Positions 1-11,772 of a stretch of 64,000 nucleotides of DNA are shown here, piece by piece (the stretch's first letter is position 1; every line of letters begins with the position of its first letter). The DNA comes from Gracilariopsis chorda. Its lineage: Eukaryota > Rhodophyta > Florideophyceae > Gracilariales > Gracilariaceae. The stretch is from positions 150,192 through 214,191 of the forward strand of contig NBIV01000131.1 of NCBI GenBank assembly GCA_003194525.1, written 5' to 3'. The translations under genes and the position numbers were made by a program. The notes under the pieces were generated by a model. That model made no database searches. It was not told the origin of the DNA and saw only the letters and a list, made by a program, of their open reading frames with translations.

Positions 1-2
1 TC

Positions 3-2015
3 CCGGGGCTCGCAAAAATCGTAGCACCTCTCAATGAAATGCTGAAGAAAGGGACCCCTTCGGAATTTGACGACCTCATGGACCAGCAATATGAGGTCTA
101 TCAGAACCTCAGAGACCATTTGGTTAATCCGCCAATCTTGGCGCTACCCAGGGCCAGTAAGCCTTATATCCTGGATACGGATGCATCCGCGACCCAAGTA
201 GGATGTGATCTTCTACCAGAGCAGGAATCCTCTAAGTATTATCGCCCAAAAGGCTACTGGAGTAGGTCCCTGACCAAGACCGAAAGGAACTATAGCACAA
301 CGGAAAAGTGTCTGGCTATTGTATGGTCAGTGCTCCATCTTCCGCCTTATCCGTAAAAAACTCACTTTACCATTAGGACAGATCACCACACCCTCCGTTG
401 GTTACTAAACATGACGGACGCATCCTCCCGTCTGGCCCGATGAAGATTGCGCCTGGCCGAATTCGACTATGAAGTAAGCTATGGGCCAGGGTTGAAACAT
501 CAGGCCGCGGATGCCCTGTCTCGCATTCTGACTGGTAGTACAGAACAAACTCCATTAGACTATGAGATTCCCACCATCTGGGATGGGCCACAGGGCACTG
601 AAGAAGAGGGAGGAGAACCATGGATGGCTGAGGTGAGAATGGCCGAAGGGACGGACGGACACGGCGCAGCCATCTTATGCACCATGGATTGGGAAGATCC
701 ACCGCTGGATGTATATATGGCCCAGTCGGAAAGCGCGGATCTTACACCAATACCCCTCGAGGAATTCCTTCAGGCCCAGAAAAAAGACGAATATTGCGTC
801 CAGGTAGGAGAAAAATTAGGGACTCCTGGGTCGCCGTTCGATTATGACCGGCGGGGGATATTATGTCGCAGGTCACCGTTGGACGGGGCGGTACAGCGAG
901 TGGTTCCTAAGGCCCTCCGCACACACTTTCTTTACCTCGCTCACTATCCGAGGTTGGCTAGCCATCCCGGAGGGACTAAGATGTATCAGACCGTGAGGAT
1001 TTATTTTTATTGGCCTCTGATGGCCAGTGACGTAATGGAAACCACAAGGACTTGTGAAGCATGCGCAAAAATCTGAGGGACAAAAGCGTTACACCAAGGG
1101 AAAGTGAAGTTATTCCCAGTGGCCGGGCCGTTGGAGCTCATTGCTTTAGATATCCTAGGTCCATTTCCAAAGTCGACCCATGGTAACCGATTTACATTGG
1201 TGGTTACCGATCGGTTCACTACGTCGACCCAAGCAATTCTGCTAAAATCAACGACCGCTGCGGACGTCTCCATGGCTTTACTAGTCCATTGGATTTATCC
1301 CTATGGATTACCGCTCTACCTTCTTACGGACAACGGCTCTCTGTTTATCTTCATATTTTTTGAGCATGTGTGCTCGGCCTTAGATCTAAAACATCTCCTC
1401 ACTACAGCGTACCACCCTCAGACCAATAGTCAAGCCGAAAGTTTCAACAGAACCCTGGTCACGACGTTGATTCACTACGTTTCCGAGCACCAATTGGACT
1501 GGGATGACTATGTCCAACCGCTGGTCTATGCATATAATAATCAAGTGCATAAGTGCACCGGTACAACTACCTTTGACCACACTCTCGCACGTGCACCTGC
1601 GCCGTACATGGTTGACCTACAGGACTTAGGAGTGCCTCAGGACACAACAGGGGAAATGACTCCCGCCCAGGCCAAACGGTATTCGTGGAAGCGAATTGAT
1701 TCTATTCTGAAGGCCGCGATAACCACGTTGGACAAAGCGTAAGCGCACTGTAAGGCCAATTGTTATCTGTCCGTTTGGTGTAAACCGCAAGTGGCCGTGG
1801 GAGATTACGTCCATTTGGACAGACCACCGCAAGAAAAGCACGAGGCCGAGAACATCACAAAAAAACTGTTGCCTAAGTCCATTGGGCCCTTCAAGGTACT
1901 CAAGTCTCTTGGGCACACTATCGACCGAGATTGCCTTCAGGACACAGTCACAATTGACCGTGTCTCTCTGGCGCCACGCCGCCCCTCTAGTGATCTATTG
2001 GACTTGCGCGCTTGA
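3..2015 (+). pseudogene. Element 1 pol: RNase H and integrase, broken
   Basis: One reading frame runs from the window edge to 2015, interrupted by four in-frame stops (354 TAA, 441 TGA, 1074 TGA, 1740 TAA). It starts in the RT-RNase H connection (AKIVAPLNEML), passes RNase H (LDTDASATQVGC; TDHHTLRWLLN), the integrase zinc region (HYPRLASHPGG; CEACAK) and the integrase core with D (ALDILGPF), D (LLTDNGS) and E (QAESFNRTL), and ends after the C-terminal integrase region (VGDYVHLD; GPFKVLKS). The protein would reverse-transcribe and integrate the element. By alignment with elements 2 and 3, the 441 stop replaces Trp and 1740 sits where CAA would be read. Non-functional as it stands. Confidence 0.85.
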
Positions 2016-2018
2016 CCT

Positions 2019-2605
2019 TTGTCCCAACCCCCACCCTCCACTCCTACAGAATCACTGGCTGATGCCCTTCCGGGTTCTAGAAAACTACAGTCTCCGCTGG
2101 TCCGGGAGACCCTTCCTCAGATGGCTACGGCCCCTTGGACGAAATGGTACTTCCTGAAGAAATACCCGACCCGATGGACTTTGCTGCACAGGCTCACGAC
2201 GCTGTTCCTTCAGACGCTCACGGATACGGTCCCCTGGACCAAATGGAGTTGCCAGAGGTTACAGACTGGCATGACCAACGGGAGTATGTAATTGACCAAA
2301 TCGTCTCCGCTGAGCTGACCGACGATGACGAAGTGCGCTACAAAGTCCACTGGTATGGCTATGCACGCAAGGACGATACTTGGCTTCTAAGGTCAGAAAT
2401 CCCGGATAATTTTGTGGCCCGCTATTTTTCGAAAACAGGCCACACGCAGCGTGATCTCAAGGAGGGGGTATCCCTGGCCACAAATGTATGCCATAATGTG
2501 CCTAACCCGTCCCATCGGAACCCAGCTACTGGCCAAGGCACTCATGGAAACGCCTCCAGCAGCCCGCCGCTTGCCACGGCACTTAAGGATCACTTTCCCG
2601 CCTAA
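2019..2605 (+). pseudogene. Element 1 pol C-terminus: chromodomain
   Basis: Downstream of the pol stop at 2013-2015 a linker continues, then the frame changes (a frameshift between about 2019 and 2140) and ORF 2135-2605 carries a chromodomain: REYVIDQIVSAEL, then RYKVHWYGYARKDDTWL, the aromatic-rich core typical of chromovirus integrase tails that read histone marks and steer insertion. The ORF ends at TAA 2603-2605. The next 297 bases hold no gene and separate this 3' end from the convergent minus-strand ORF. Confidence 0.75.
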
Positions 2606-2902
2606 TCCCCGCTCGCTGGTGCCTCCCAAGGCTCGAAGCAACTATGAACGAATAGTACTCCACATAAACCCGAAGTCCATAAGCCAATGAGGCTGAAACC
2701 CTCGAGAAAGACGCGCAGGCAGCTACCATATGAGAAAGACGCATCGAAACAGCGAGGACTTGATCCGAAACTGACCTACGGGTATCCAGTTTCGAGACGA
2801 AGACCCATGGAACGCGGCGGACATGAGGCACACACAGACGCTAGAAGGGCCAAAGGTGAACCACAGTGTTTGCTGAGAGATTATTATCCGTAAGGGAGAC
2901 CA

Positions 2903-5281
2903 CTAGGAAGTCGCAGCCGGCTGGGAAGGGGACCCCGTGCGGGCGCGCTTATGGGCCGGAATCTGGGCTGATTGGGACGAGGGTCCACCAGAGGACTCCA
3001 TTTCCGAAATGTTTAAGCGGAAACGGTTGCCCAGGTCCGTCGTGACGCGCTCCGACAACACCTTCGCATTTTCCTCGAGGATGGTCTCCAACGCGTCTTT
3101 AACCTCTTCGTTACGTTACACCAAGTAGTGGTACCGCGAAGCCCGTCGAGCACATGATTTGGCGCCACGGAGAGCCTCAACAATGCCAGTGGGTTCAAGA
3201 ACACCAAAGGACGCGCAGACCTTCTTGAAGTCGTCAAAGGCCATAGTAATGGCCTCAGGTATAACCAGCGCAGGGGGAGGATGAGGGACCAGAGGAGTGG
3301 ACACCGTCAAAGACACGGGAGGTTGTGGAGCCAGTGGACCAGTGGATACATCTAGGGGCTCTATCGCGTCGTAATTGCACGCCAGCACGAGTGACAGCGC
3401 AACTGACGGGGCCAGTATCGGAAAAGCTACGAGCTCCTTGAAACGAGAACGAAGACAATCCACGTGGAATCCGATGGCCTGGTGGTAGTAATCTGGTATG
3501 GACTGGCGCTGTTCGTTCCCTGGGACAGCCAACGATGGTTTGGCCTGGTAGACATTTCCATCATCATGGCCGAGAGGGTGTCGCGGAATCGGAGAAAATG
3601 TGTCAGTGTCGTAATCGTACCAAAGGAAACCGAGGGTCTGCGCCCAGTCGACCTGAGGGACATAATCCAAAAAGGCCTCGGCCTTTTCCATTCCGTACTC
3701 CGTATCCGGGACGATGTTCTGCACCCCCAACTCACGAATGAGCCGGATTAAGGGCCGCGGCAGGGGCACGAGTCGGCCTTCAGGACTGCGTAGCCCCTGC
3801 TCATTCCAGATACAGTAGTTGGCCTCCCGGACGTTAGCCTGAATCCCATAGCGGGCAGTATCCAGAAAGGCCTTGAGACAGAAAATGGCCTATTCCGCGA
3901 AGAGAACCTCCCAAGTCAACCACGGGCGACGCTTGGTGAAGTCTCCCTGGAGCTGGTGGTTGTGATAAGCCAGCATGGGTGCACTGGGGACCATAAGAAG
4001 ATTCGAAACGCGCCAAATTGCGGCTTCAGGGCCAACGCGACGCACAGGCAAAGGAAGGTATAAGGAAGAGATGCAGAAAGGAGGCATACCATGAAATTCC
4101 ACCTGGTAGCAACAGAAGAAGTACTTCAAGTTAGTCCGGATGTGGCCATCTGATTCGATCATATCATTCCAGTAGGTCCGGTTACATAACCAGTAAAAGC
4201 GGTCGTATGGAGGCTTGAAGCAGATCAGCCCGAGAGGGTTATGACCAGGAGGAAAGAAGGGGGCCTCAGGGTCGCAATGCATCGAATACAAGTCCTCGAA
4301 GAGCTTGTTCACCCTCCATTAGCAATCGCCCTCCTCGCCGCCGCGGACACACGGCATGTAGGGGGGAACCAGAGTGCGGCATCTCGCGACCAAACGAGCA
4401 TCGGCAGGAAGATGGAGCCAGCGGTTGTACCAGGAGTTCTCTTGGGAATTCTTGTTTTCGCGAGCATAGTTTGGGATGGCCTCGAATCGACGGGCGTCCA
4501 AGTATTGCTCAGCATATCGCACAAACTCGGCAACAGAGCTGGGCAGATGGGTACTCTTCAAGGCCGTGGAATTACGACGCAGGGTGTGGTCGTATTTGTC
4601 CCCGGGATGGGCATAATCACTGCTAGGTATTAGAGCCATTTTGGTCGAATCTACCGTGATGGCCACCGGTGGGATTCGTTTGAAGCCGTCATATTCCAGC
4701 AGGTAACCATGGGAGCCTTTATATGCCCCCGAGGACATGGGGTAGACGCGATCGACGAGCCGGCATAGCAGAAACGGCGCCCAGGGAAGCCAAAGATCTG
4801 GACCCCGAAAGGCCACAGGAATACAACCAACGTCTACCAAAGGGTCGAGGATGGCGAATGCACCAAGCCTGAGCTCGGGGAAAGGAGAGGCCGAAAGGAC
4901 GAGGGAATGCGAAGGGAAGTGTCGGCGACCACCAAAGGGGTCGGGGTAATGCAAGAGCATGGGGCGTGCCCCGAGATGGATGCTCGTTACGGGAGGAGAC
5001 GCCGTCGCAGGCGACCAATGGCATGGTAGCCACCACGTGCCACTTGCCGAAAAAGCGCCCAAATGGACGCACGATGGTACCACCGCCTTACAGAGCGCGG
5101 GAGGGCTCTTGGAGCATTTCAGCTGAAGGACGGACGACCTACACCAGTAAGCGGACCTGAGGACGATTCCTTCCCATTGGAGTGAGAAGACGCTGGCTGG
5201 AGGGAAAGGTGGGACCCCCAAGATGGAAGGACCCGAAGGGACATTGGATCTTAAGGGGGGAGATCTGTAGGAGAATGGCAA
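2903..5281 (-). pseudogene. Antisense accessory ORF of element 1, unknown family
   Basis: Minus-strand frame of about 793 codons, convergent with pol and filling the space between chromodomain and 3' LTR. Three in-frame stops interrupt it (cta/tta at 4319, 3890 and 3116). The first in-frame ATG is at 4960; the frame is open up to the LTR. I do not recognise the family. Conserved blocks shared with the ORF at 8768-10776 of element 2: VPPYMP (about 4350), PPYDRFYWL (about 4210-4185), VPSAPMLAYHN and PWLTWEV (about 3985-3910), then LIRLIRELGVQNIV with a following W...D.DTDTFS and DD stretch (about 3750-3600). The C-terminal part is acidic/helical (EEVKDALETILEENAKVL), perhaps a coiled coil. No catalytic motif or zinc knuckle was seen. 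Protein-level similarity between two elements argues that this strand is the coding one. Confidence 0.65.
5253..5265 (+). promoter_or_regulatory. Polypurine tract of element 1
   Basis: AAGGGGGGAGATC lies immediately before TGTAGG. It has the same layout as the run AGGGGGGGGATA before TGTAGTG in element 3, which supports it as the plus-strand primer and fixes the LTR start at 5266. Confidence 0.65.
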
Positions 5282-6521
5282 CTGGGTAGGCGGAGTAGTG
5301 GGGTAGCCAAAGGGATGGTCAGGCAGAGGTCAGACCATATATGGCCCACATATTCCACGTGGCTAAGCTGGGTGCCGGTGCTGGGGATATCTGGGGAAAG
5401 TCCAAGTGCCAGGGCATTGTGCCCATATGTTTTATTATGTGGCTTATTTTTTTAATATTTTTAGGATAGTTCCGGAGGTCAGAGTGCCTCGCCAGCTAGA
5501 TAAGTTGGCTCGAGTGCTGTCGACCTCCAAGAAGTAAAGGCAAGCACCATCGCCGTCTTCTTGCCGCCATATGCAGCCATTAGGACGCCAAAGCCCTCCA
5601 CGCCAGCGCTACCATTCTCCTGACCTGTAGGGACTTGAGATAGCGCCCGACCGTTGCGCCTCGCTGCCAGTTGGTGCCCGCGTCAGTAGTAGACCCAGTG
5701 GATTGTCACCCCAGTGGCTGGCTCTCTGCCGCTACTACCCCCTGGTAGACTATTAGCGCAGTTGGCCAAAGGACGTAGTATTATACTACAGACAGCACCA
5801 TGCTGTAGTGTTATGTTTAACTTGGGTTGACCCCTCATGGTGCCTGACACTGGCCTGGCCACATGTGTGGACCTACGAAGGTGTGCACTACTGTAGCTAA
5901 TTATTATAATTTATTTGGTAGTGTACCTACTTAGGTGAGCGCGACTTTGTCGTCGCGAGCACTAAGTAAAGTTAACGCGAGACTTCGATCATTCATAACT
6001 GTTCAATTTGACCTGAGATATCTGGCTCTGGATTGTGACGTCATTGCGCCGTGTAATACTCCTCGCGGAGGGTCACCGCATTCGATTCGCTCAATTCAAC
6101 CGCTCGGTAAGCGTACAAATACTCTGTGTTATAATTGCCATGTGATACTTCTCTACCATGTGGTACTGATATCGCCCCTGTATCGGGGAGTTTATCAGCT
6201 ACATCCCGTGCATGTGCACCCTCCATCGGGTCTGTTTCCGCTTTCCTCATGACCTGCCGGGGGGTTTTCTCCGTCCTCCGAGGGCACCCTTCACCGGATA
6301 TATTCTAAACCGCCGCATCGCGTGGCACACCGGTCGCTGGTTGTACCGTCTTTCTGGCTCCAGTTCACCTTTCTTTATCCATCTCTGTGGTCCATTCGAA
6401 ATACCTACGGAGTTGCCGTATTAAAGGTATACAGAAGGCTCTGTCACTCGGTCTGCCTCCACAGGGATCAAGGCCCCGGACACCTTGAGTGTGATACCCA
6501 ACTTTCGGGGTTTTCACTACA
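5266..6521 (+). repeat. Putative 3' LTR of element 1
   Basis: It starts TGTAGGAGAATGG right after the purine tract. It contains an AT-rich stretch at about 5896-5922 resembling the U3 TATA region of the other LTRs, followed by a strong hairpin at 5940-5957 (CGCGAC, six-base loop, GTCGCG) like the one in the element 3 LTR at 24030-24050. The end at CACTACA (6515-6521) is inferred from the restart of copia coding sequence. Other possible ends are TATACTACA near 5791 and a partial match to the inverted end near 5620. No protein gene is supported in this interval. Confidence 0.4.
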
Positions 6522-7162
6522 GAAAGCACGTTGCGTAATCCTTGGCGACATGCAACGCCCTTACTTGGAATTTGATCCTGATAACCTCTACGCTCCCTTC
6601 GCTCGAATTGGAAACCATTTGGTTCGCTATTTCGAAGGCCGCAGCCCAAGGTCTACTGATGGAAACCATGCACATCAGCAATGCGTGTTTTTACGGCGAC
6701 CTTGAGGAACCTTTGGTTATGGAGCGGTCCCAGAACGCATCAGGATCCTCTTACATCCCTGGAAAGGTGTGCTTACTGAAGAAGTCTATCTACGGCGCAC
6801 GTCAAGCTGGACAGATATGAGGCTCCTTACTTTATCAGGAATTACTCGGACACGGCTTCAAGCAGTCCTGCACAGACAGTCACCTGTATCTGTATAAGTA
6901 TGGTGCTGGAACATTGACCGTCTTCTTGGTTTTTGACGACATACTGATGTTGTCCAGCTCGGTATCTCTCCTGAATGACTTCAATGAAGAGATGAAGAGG
7001 TTGTTTCAGGTGAAACTCCTTGGTAAAGCGAAGTCCTTTATCAGACTGGATATTGAACGGAGCTGGAATGGTACCAAAGTCCAGCAATCCAAGTACGTTG
7101 ATAAGATGTTGAAAGAGTGTGATACCATGAGATTTGACCACATGGGCAGTACAACGCGCACT
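6522..7162 (+). pseudogene. Ty1/copia reverse transcriptase, 5' fragment
   Basis: Copia-type RT in pieces: KARCVILGDMQRP and FDPDNLYAPFAR (first frame), then, after a frameshift near 6600, MHISNACFYGDLEEPLVM and KVCLLKKSIYGARQ, then the catalytic region LVFDDILMLSSS (F-DD in place of Y-DD) and QSKYVDKMLKECDTMRFDHMG. A TGA interrupts it after RQAGQI. Coding similarity ends near 7162 and resumes at about 28517, so this is the left half of a copia pol gene split by element 2 and its flanks. Broken and not expressed as one protein. Confidence 0.75.
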
Positions 7163-7511
7163 GGAATAATTGGTGAGTGTGCCACGTGGGTTCGAGTGGC
7201 TAACTAATTAGTTTACAAATTTATTTAATTATTTTAGATAGGTAGTGACACCCCCCTACTGTGGTGTGGGGTCATGCCACTAGGGCTGGCCCCAACGTAT
7301 GTCACGTAGCGGAGTGCACGTGAGGTTGAGCCTCGCTCACCCTTAAGGTGGGTTCAGCGCTCCCTTACCAAGGATTGTAAAGGTAAGCACCTCTTGGCTA
7401 AGTGTGTACCAATTGGTTTCTACAGTGAACCTCTTTGTTTAGCTAAGACTATCCCGGCTTTACTAACCCGTGTGCGCCGTACTACCAACACTACCAATTG
7501 GTTACGGTAAG
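7163..7511. other. Spacer between copia and element 2, LTR-like
   Basis: About 350 bases with no supported gene, lying outside the element 2 LTR yet not copia coding sequence. It begins GGTGAGTGTGCCACGTGGG, resembles the start of the element 2 LTR read on the minus strand (GTGCCACGTGGGTG), and has an AT-rich tract at 7203-7242 like a U3 promoter. Best guess: a plus-strand fragment of a related LTR. Two ACCAATTGGT palindromes lie at 7408-7417 and 7493-7502. Confidence 0.35.
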
Positions 7512-8031
7512 TGTGGTATAACCGAACACGCTTAATGACCAAATGCGTAGTTCGTGTGGACCTTGGCTGTAGGGAGCCCCGGGTGTGCTCGACCTAGAAG
7601 GGGAAAAGAGGGCTACCGGTAGGGGCTGTGGCCGCACCAACCACTAGAGGTGCAAGATATTCGGCTAGTTCTACGTACCAGCGTGGTAGTCGCTAGGTAT
7701 CGTGACTGGCGGACTAGTAATACCTGATAAGATCTTGGATAACCAAAAGGGTTGACTGTAAAACACAGTTGAGATCACAATTATCCAAGACCTGCCTACA
7801 GTTTACCTTGAAGGGGGAGGATGCTGACGCTCTCGTTAAGGGTGGGCCAGCTCAACTCCCCGTGGACAAGGAACGCTACGTGTGCCACGTCTGAGGTAGA
7901 CCGTAGTGGTGCACCTCAGTACTGCAGTTAACAGTTAGGACTATTTCTAAAATTTAAAGTTAAATATTAGGACATTCTGCCCTCGTCCAATCACCCACGT
8001 GGCACATCGAACTGGTATTTTGCACACCACT
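7512..8031 (-). repeat. 3' LTR of element 2
   Basis: 520 bases, matching 27779-28297 throughout. In element orientation the right copy starts TGTAGTGTGC and both end TATACCACA. Here the first base of the 3' LTR (plus-strand position 8031) has changed from the TG...CA consensus. It carries an inverted pair CTTGGATAA...TTATCCAAG and the palindrome CTACCGGTAG. The next 736 bases (8032-8767) hold no gene I can support. Confidence 0.85.
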
Positions 8032-8767
8032 GTTCCTAATGGGTTGTTCTGTCCAGGTTTGCACCCGTCTGTCAGTACCCAAGAGGTGCCTGAGCACTGG
8101 TCTTAGTGCTCTCCACGTCAGCATCGACCAAAGCGACCATCGTGGTTCCGTATTCCCCCTCCCCTCTGCACCCTACCGTCCTCTGCCGTTGGGTCACTTT
8201 CCTCTCCGTCGTACCACCGTGTCGGTCTCTTTCGCTCACCACGCCATTCCTTTTCTCCTTTTTCCTGCTGCGTGGAACCTTTGAGGTTACTTTCGCGATT
8301 CCTACTGGGTCGATACTATCTCCGTTCTCGTCCATTCGTGACCATCTGGTATTAGTGGAACACCGCTTGGTCCCACTGCAACGCCATCTTCCTCCGCTTT
8401 CGACCGCTCGGTGATAATCACGACGCCTCCGTCGTCCTTGGCTCTCCATCCCAGCGCTCTTCACGGCCATTTGGGTGATCTGGTCTGTGGACCAGTACAA
8501 AGCGGACTGACCATTATGGTGCATCAACGTGCCGAGAAGGCTCCCTTACCGGACTAGACCCGTAGTGTGGATTTTAACCCGGTGGAGCCAATTGGCACTC
8601 CCTGGCCTGAATTGGCTGGCGCCAACGACAAGTCGGCGCATACCAACCCTGGTCCGGTCGTCAGTCACCTGGAAGGGTTTTCTCTACCCGACTATTTATC
8701 CGGGTCGGATAAATTCCTAAAAAAATACCCTCGCGGTCCTCCTCCATCACCGGTCAGCCAGATCACC

Positions 8768-10776
8768 ATGTCGGGTCGCCGTTCTCTTGGCTCCTGCACC
8801 GGGCCTCGAAGTCGAATCACCAAGCCGGTAACAAGTTCGCGCGGACGTGGGCGGGGTACTTCGCAGACCCAGCCGCTTCCAAACCAAAGTGGTAACATGC
8901 CCGCTCCCGCTTCAGCCGACCTGGTAAACCTCGTGGCGCACAAGCTCCCCGCTGGGACTGGCGTGCTACATGACCCATATGTGGCTACGGCGACCACTGA
9001 GGATGCCTCCCGTATGGGTGCATCTGACCTGCTCCCGTCAGATTTCCGTCGGGAGTTGTTGCAAACCACTTCCTGGCCCATTCCGGTAAGCGAACCCCTT
9101 GTTCAACCGTTTGACCACCCGGATTTTTCGCTTTACTCCTCTCGGAACAGGTGGGGCAGTCACCGTTTGGCAGCCATTTTGCACAACCCACCCAAGAGGG
9201 ATAAGGAAAAACGTCACCGTCGGGGTCGTCACAGCTGTTCCTTGCATCGGGCTCACCATTCACCGTTCAGGTACTTCATCCCGCCTACCATTCCTGGGGA
9301 TGTACCTTATCTCAGGAGTGACTTTGAGTTCCTGTACTTTAGGATAATCGTTGATGTCCTCTACTAGGCGGTTCCTTCACCCGACTGGTTAAAGCTGGAC
9401 CTGGACCTGGTGGCTTTTTAATCCCCTTATGACAGGATTCATTGGCTCGAAAGTAAAAGGCGGGGTGTAGACGCCGCATCGAAGGCGCGCATTCGTCACG
9501 AAAACAGTTTGGTCAAGACCATGCATGGTAATCACCTCACTGAGGACTCTCTCCGAGTACTGAGGCTTTCCGACAATGGTACGTGCAGCAACTAGGCTGG
9601 AGGAATGAGTACGAAGCACTGCAGTGGTTGTCGGTTCCAACACCTCCGGTACTGGACTATTTTGGAAGCCTGACCCGGGAGGTTAGTCCCTGGTACCACA
9701 CCATATGGTCCGTTGCGATGTGCGAATGGGCCGTCCTGGTCGTTATGTTGGCTTTGGAAGCCGGCAATCACGGTGTCACCTGGAACTCGCGGTGCCCCGA
9801 GACGGCCTTCTATACTCATGGGTTCCAACCATTTGGTCGCCTCTTCCGTTTACCCATCCAGTTGATCTAGTTGATCCCCCGTTTAGGTGTCTCTGACATC
9901 GTCGCCCGTACTGGTTACACCACAAACCACTTGGACAACTACCTTTGTGCTGCTGAGAATCACCGGTGGGGTCCTGAACAAGTATGGGAAGTTTGGGATC
10001 ATGAAACCCAACGGTTTTCCTCACCGGGGGAGCGAGCTCTGCCTGGTGACGACCAAATGGTAAGAAAAGCCCAGTATGGTTATGTGGTCGAGACCCCCGA
10101 GGTTCTCACCCCTGCAACTTCCATGGCCCCTACTTCTGGTCAGCGCTCTCCAGTTCCTCCGTCGAACACCGCTCCCGTACCGCGTAGGGGTCTCTTCTAA
10201 CCAATTGGTCTTGTAAGTAATCCTATGAGAGGGGGTGAGCCCAGTACTGCCCCTGAGGTGACAGACACGTTAATGCGTATCCAGCAGCTGTGCGTCACCC
10301 ACCTTAACTGCCCTTGTCCGCGTTTGATTCAGGACGCGCTCAGCCTTCCAGAAGCGCTCATTCCACGTCATGTGACCTATGTGAAAACTTTAAACCAACT
10401 TGATGGATTCTGGACCAACTTCCAGGCGTAACTGTACCGTGCGGTCACTCACCACGTTGGTGAGCTTTCAGACCTTCTACGGGGAGCGAGCACCACTCGG
10501 GAAACACTTGTAAGTACCCTTGTGGGTCCGCTCTTTGCATCTGGAGCTCGGTACCCGGTGGGGAATGTGCTGATGCCCGCGCCAAGACCTCCGCTCCGGG
10601 TCCTTTCGCAACGGACCCGCCCACCTATCCAGTTGCTCCACCTACCGCTTAGGGTTCCAACCCCAATGGGACTCACCATGCTGGCCCGGCAGGAAATTGG
10701 GGACATGGCAGCGCGGGTGCGCTGCCCTCCCCCATTGATCCGTCTGGTACCGCTCCTGGGCCCGAAGGTGGTCTGA
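8768..10776 (+). pseudogene. Antisense accessory ORF of element 2, unknown family
   Basis: It runs opposite to element 2 pol and convergent with it, as in element 1. The first ATG is at 8768 (MSGRRSLGSC, then an Arg/Gly-rich stretch RGRGRG); the frame is open back to 8567 without ATG. Reading continues in that frame to about 9560 with stops at 9365 and 9419, then shifts frame near 9570 and runs to 10776 with stops at 9868, 10198 and 10429. Blocks matching the element 1 ORF: FIPPTIPG, SPYDRIHWL (9422-9448), VPTPPVLDY, PWYHTIWSVA, RLFRLPIQLI then LIPRLGVSDIVARTGY, VWDHETQRFS and LPGDD (about 9630-10070). Family not recognised. Decayed, but similarity is kept along the whole length, so the ancestral protein was about 700 residues. 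Confidence 0.65.
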
Positions 10777-11772
10777 ACGTCACTCCAATGATGGAGGATT
10801 TACCTTAACCAAGCGGTCGATAGACTATCTTAGTTCACCCCCTTGTGGCCCATGAACCGACTTGCATCTTGCGTAACCTCCTCGCGTTCTCCTTCCTGTT
10901 CTTTCCTACCAAGACGGTCTGAGCTCATGGAGCATCTCCCGTACCAAGAGTGGCGGTCTCGGACCCGTTTGGGTGGGGCGCGCAGGCCACTCTCCTACAT
11001 GATTTCACGTGCGCGTGGCGCGTGCGCCTTGTGGTGGTTGGCCATCGATGATATCCACGCGGTTCGCATACCCTTCTTGGGGGTATGCGCCTCGGTGTGC
11101 CCCCCAGCCTTGGCGGTTACTTGGAAGGCGAATCAGAAATCACCTGCGATAATTATCCCCTCAGATGGGCCAAAAACAACGTTTTACCTTTTGGTCCGTA
11201 GCTCCGAAACGCGGGCGTTTCGGAGGCTGAGAGTGGCCGGTTTGCGCTCCCTACAAGGTCAAAATACTTAGATTTTTCGAGCATGCTCGCGCGCGCGCGC
11301 TACACACATTACTGTTTACCGAATCAGTTACCCAATCGCGGTCGTGTGCATAGCGTGCTGAAAACCTCGGTGAATAAAAAAATCCCATTTTTTTGTTTGA
11401 GTTGCATGTTGGCGGCCTTCGCTCGTTGGAGAGTCGCGTGCACCGCGCACGTGAATGGCGCGCCACCAAACCGCCTCCTTCTCCGTGGTCCGTGCACTCA
11501 CCAAGTGGTCGGGTCCCATCTTCCTTAACGGTACTCCCGTTCCATCTTCGTCTTTTCCATCTTCATCTTCATTTGCGCGAGCGCTTCCAGGGCTGTTGTC
11601 GTTATTGTCAGTTTAGTTCCCCTTTACCATTGGGCCATTAGTTAAAGTTAATAATTAAAATCTTCTTCCTCCTTCTAAGAGTGGTGTACCACACCACTCA
11701 AGGTTGCGGTGGGGTCTGTTGTCGCTGTTGCCAATACCACACTATAAAATTGCGCGGGATATGACCAGGTTG
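10777..11772. other. Convergent spacer of element 2, no gene seen
   Basis: Between the 3' ends of the two convergent coding regions of element 2. I see no supported gene. Notable pieces are a GC-alternating run near 11290-11301 (CGCGCGCGCGC) and pyrimidine-rich tracts near 11540-11580. Confidence 0.5.

Larger units (their letters stand above)
1..6521 (+). mobile_element. Element 1: Ty3/gypsy chromovirus, 3' part
   Basis: Plus-strand gypsy retrotransposon whose 5' half lies outside the window. Order seen: end of RT/RNase H, integrase, chromodomain, a long ORF on the minus strand, a purine tract, then a putative 3' LTR starting TGTAG. The right limit is placed where Ty1/copia coding sequence resumes just after CACTACA, giving matched TGTAG...CTACA ends; the LTR is long (about 1.26 kb) and has no second copy here to confirm it. 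If right, element 1 is inserted into the same copia element that hosts element 2. Confidence 0.7.

Noticed and set aside
2903..5281. The antisense ORF as gag of a separate nested element
   Set aside because: No capsid or zinc-knuckle motif, no LTR at its borders, and the same place and orientation in two elements.
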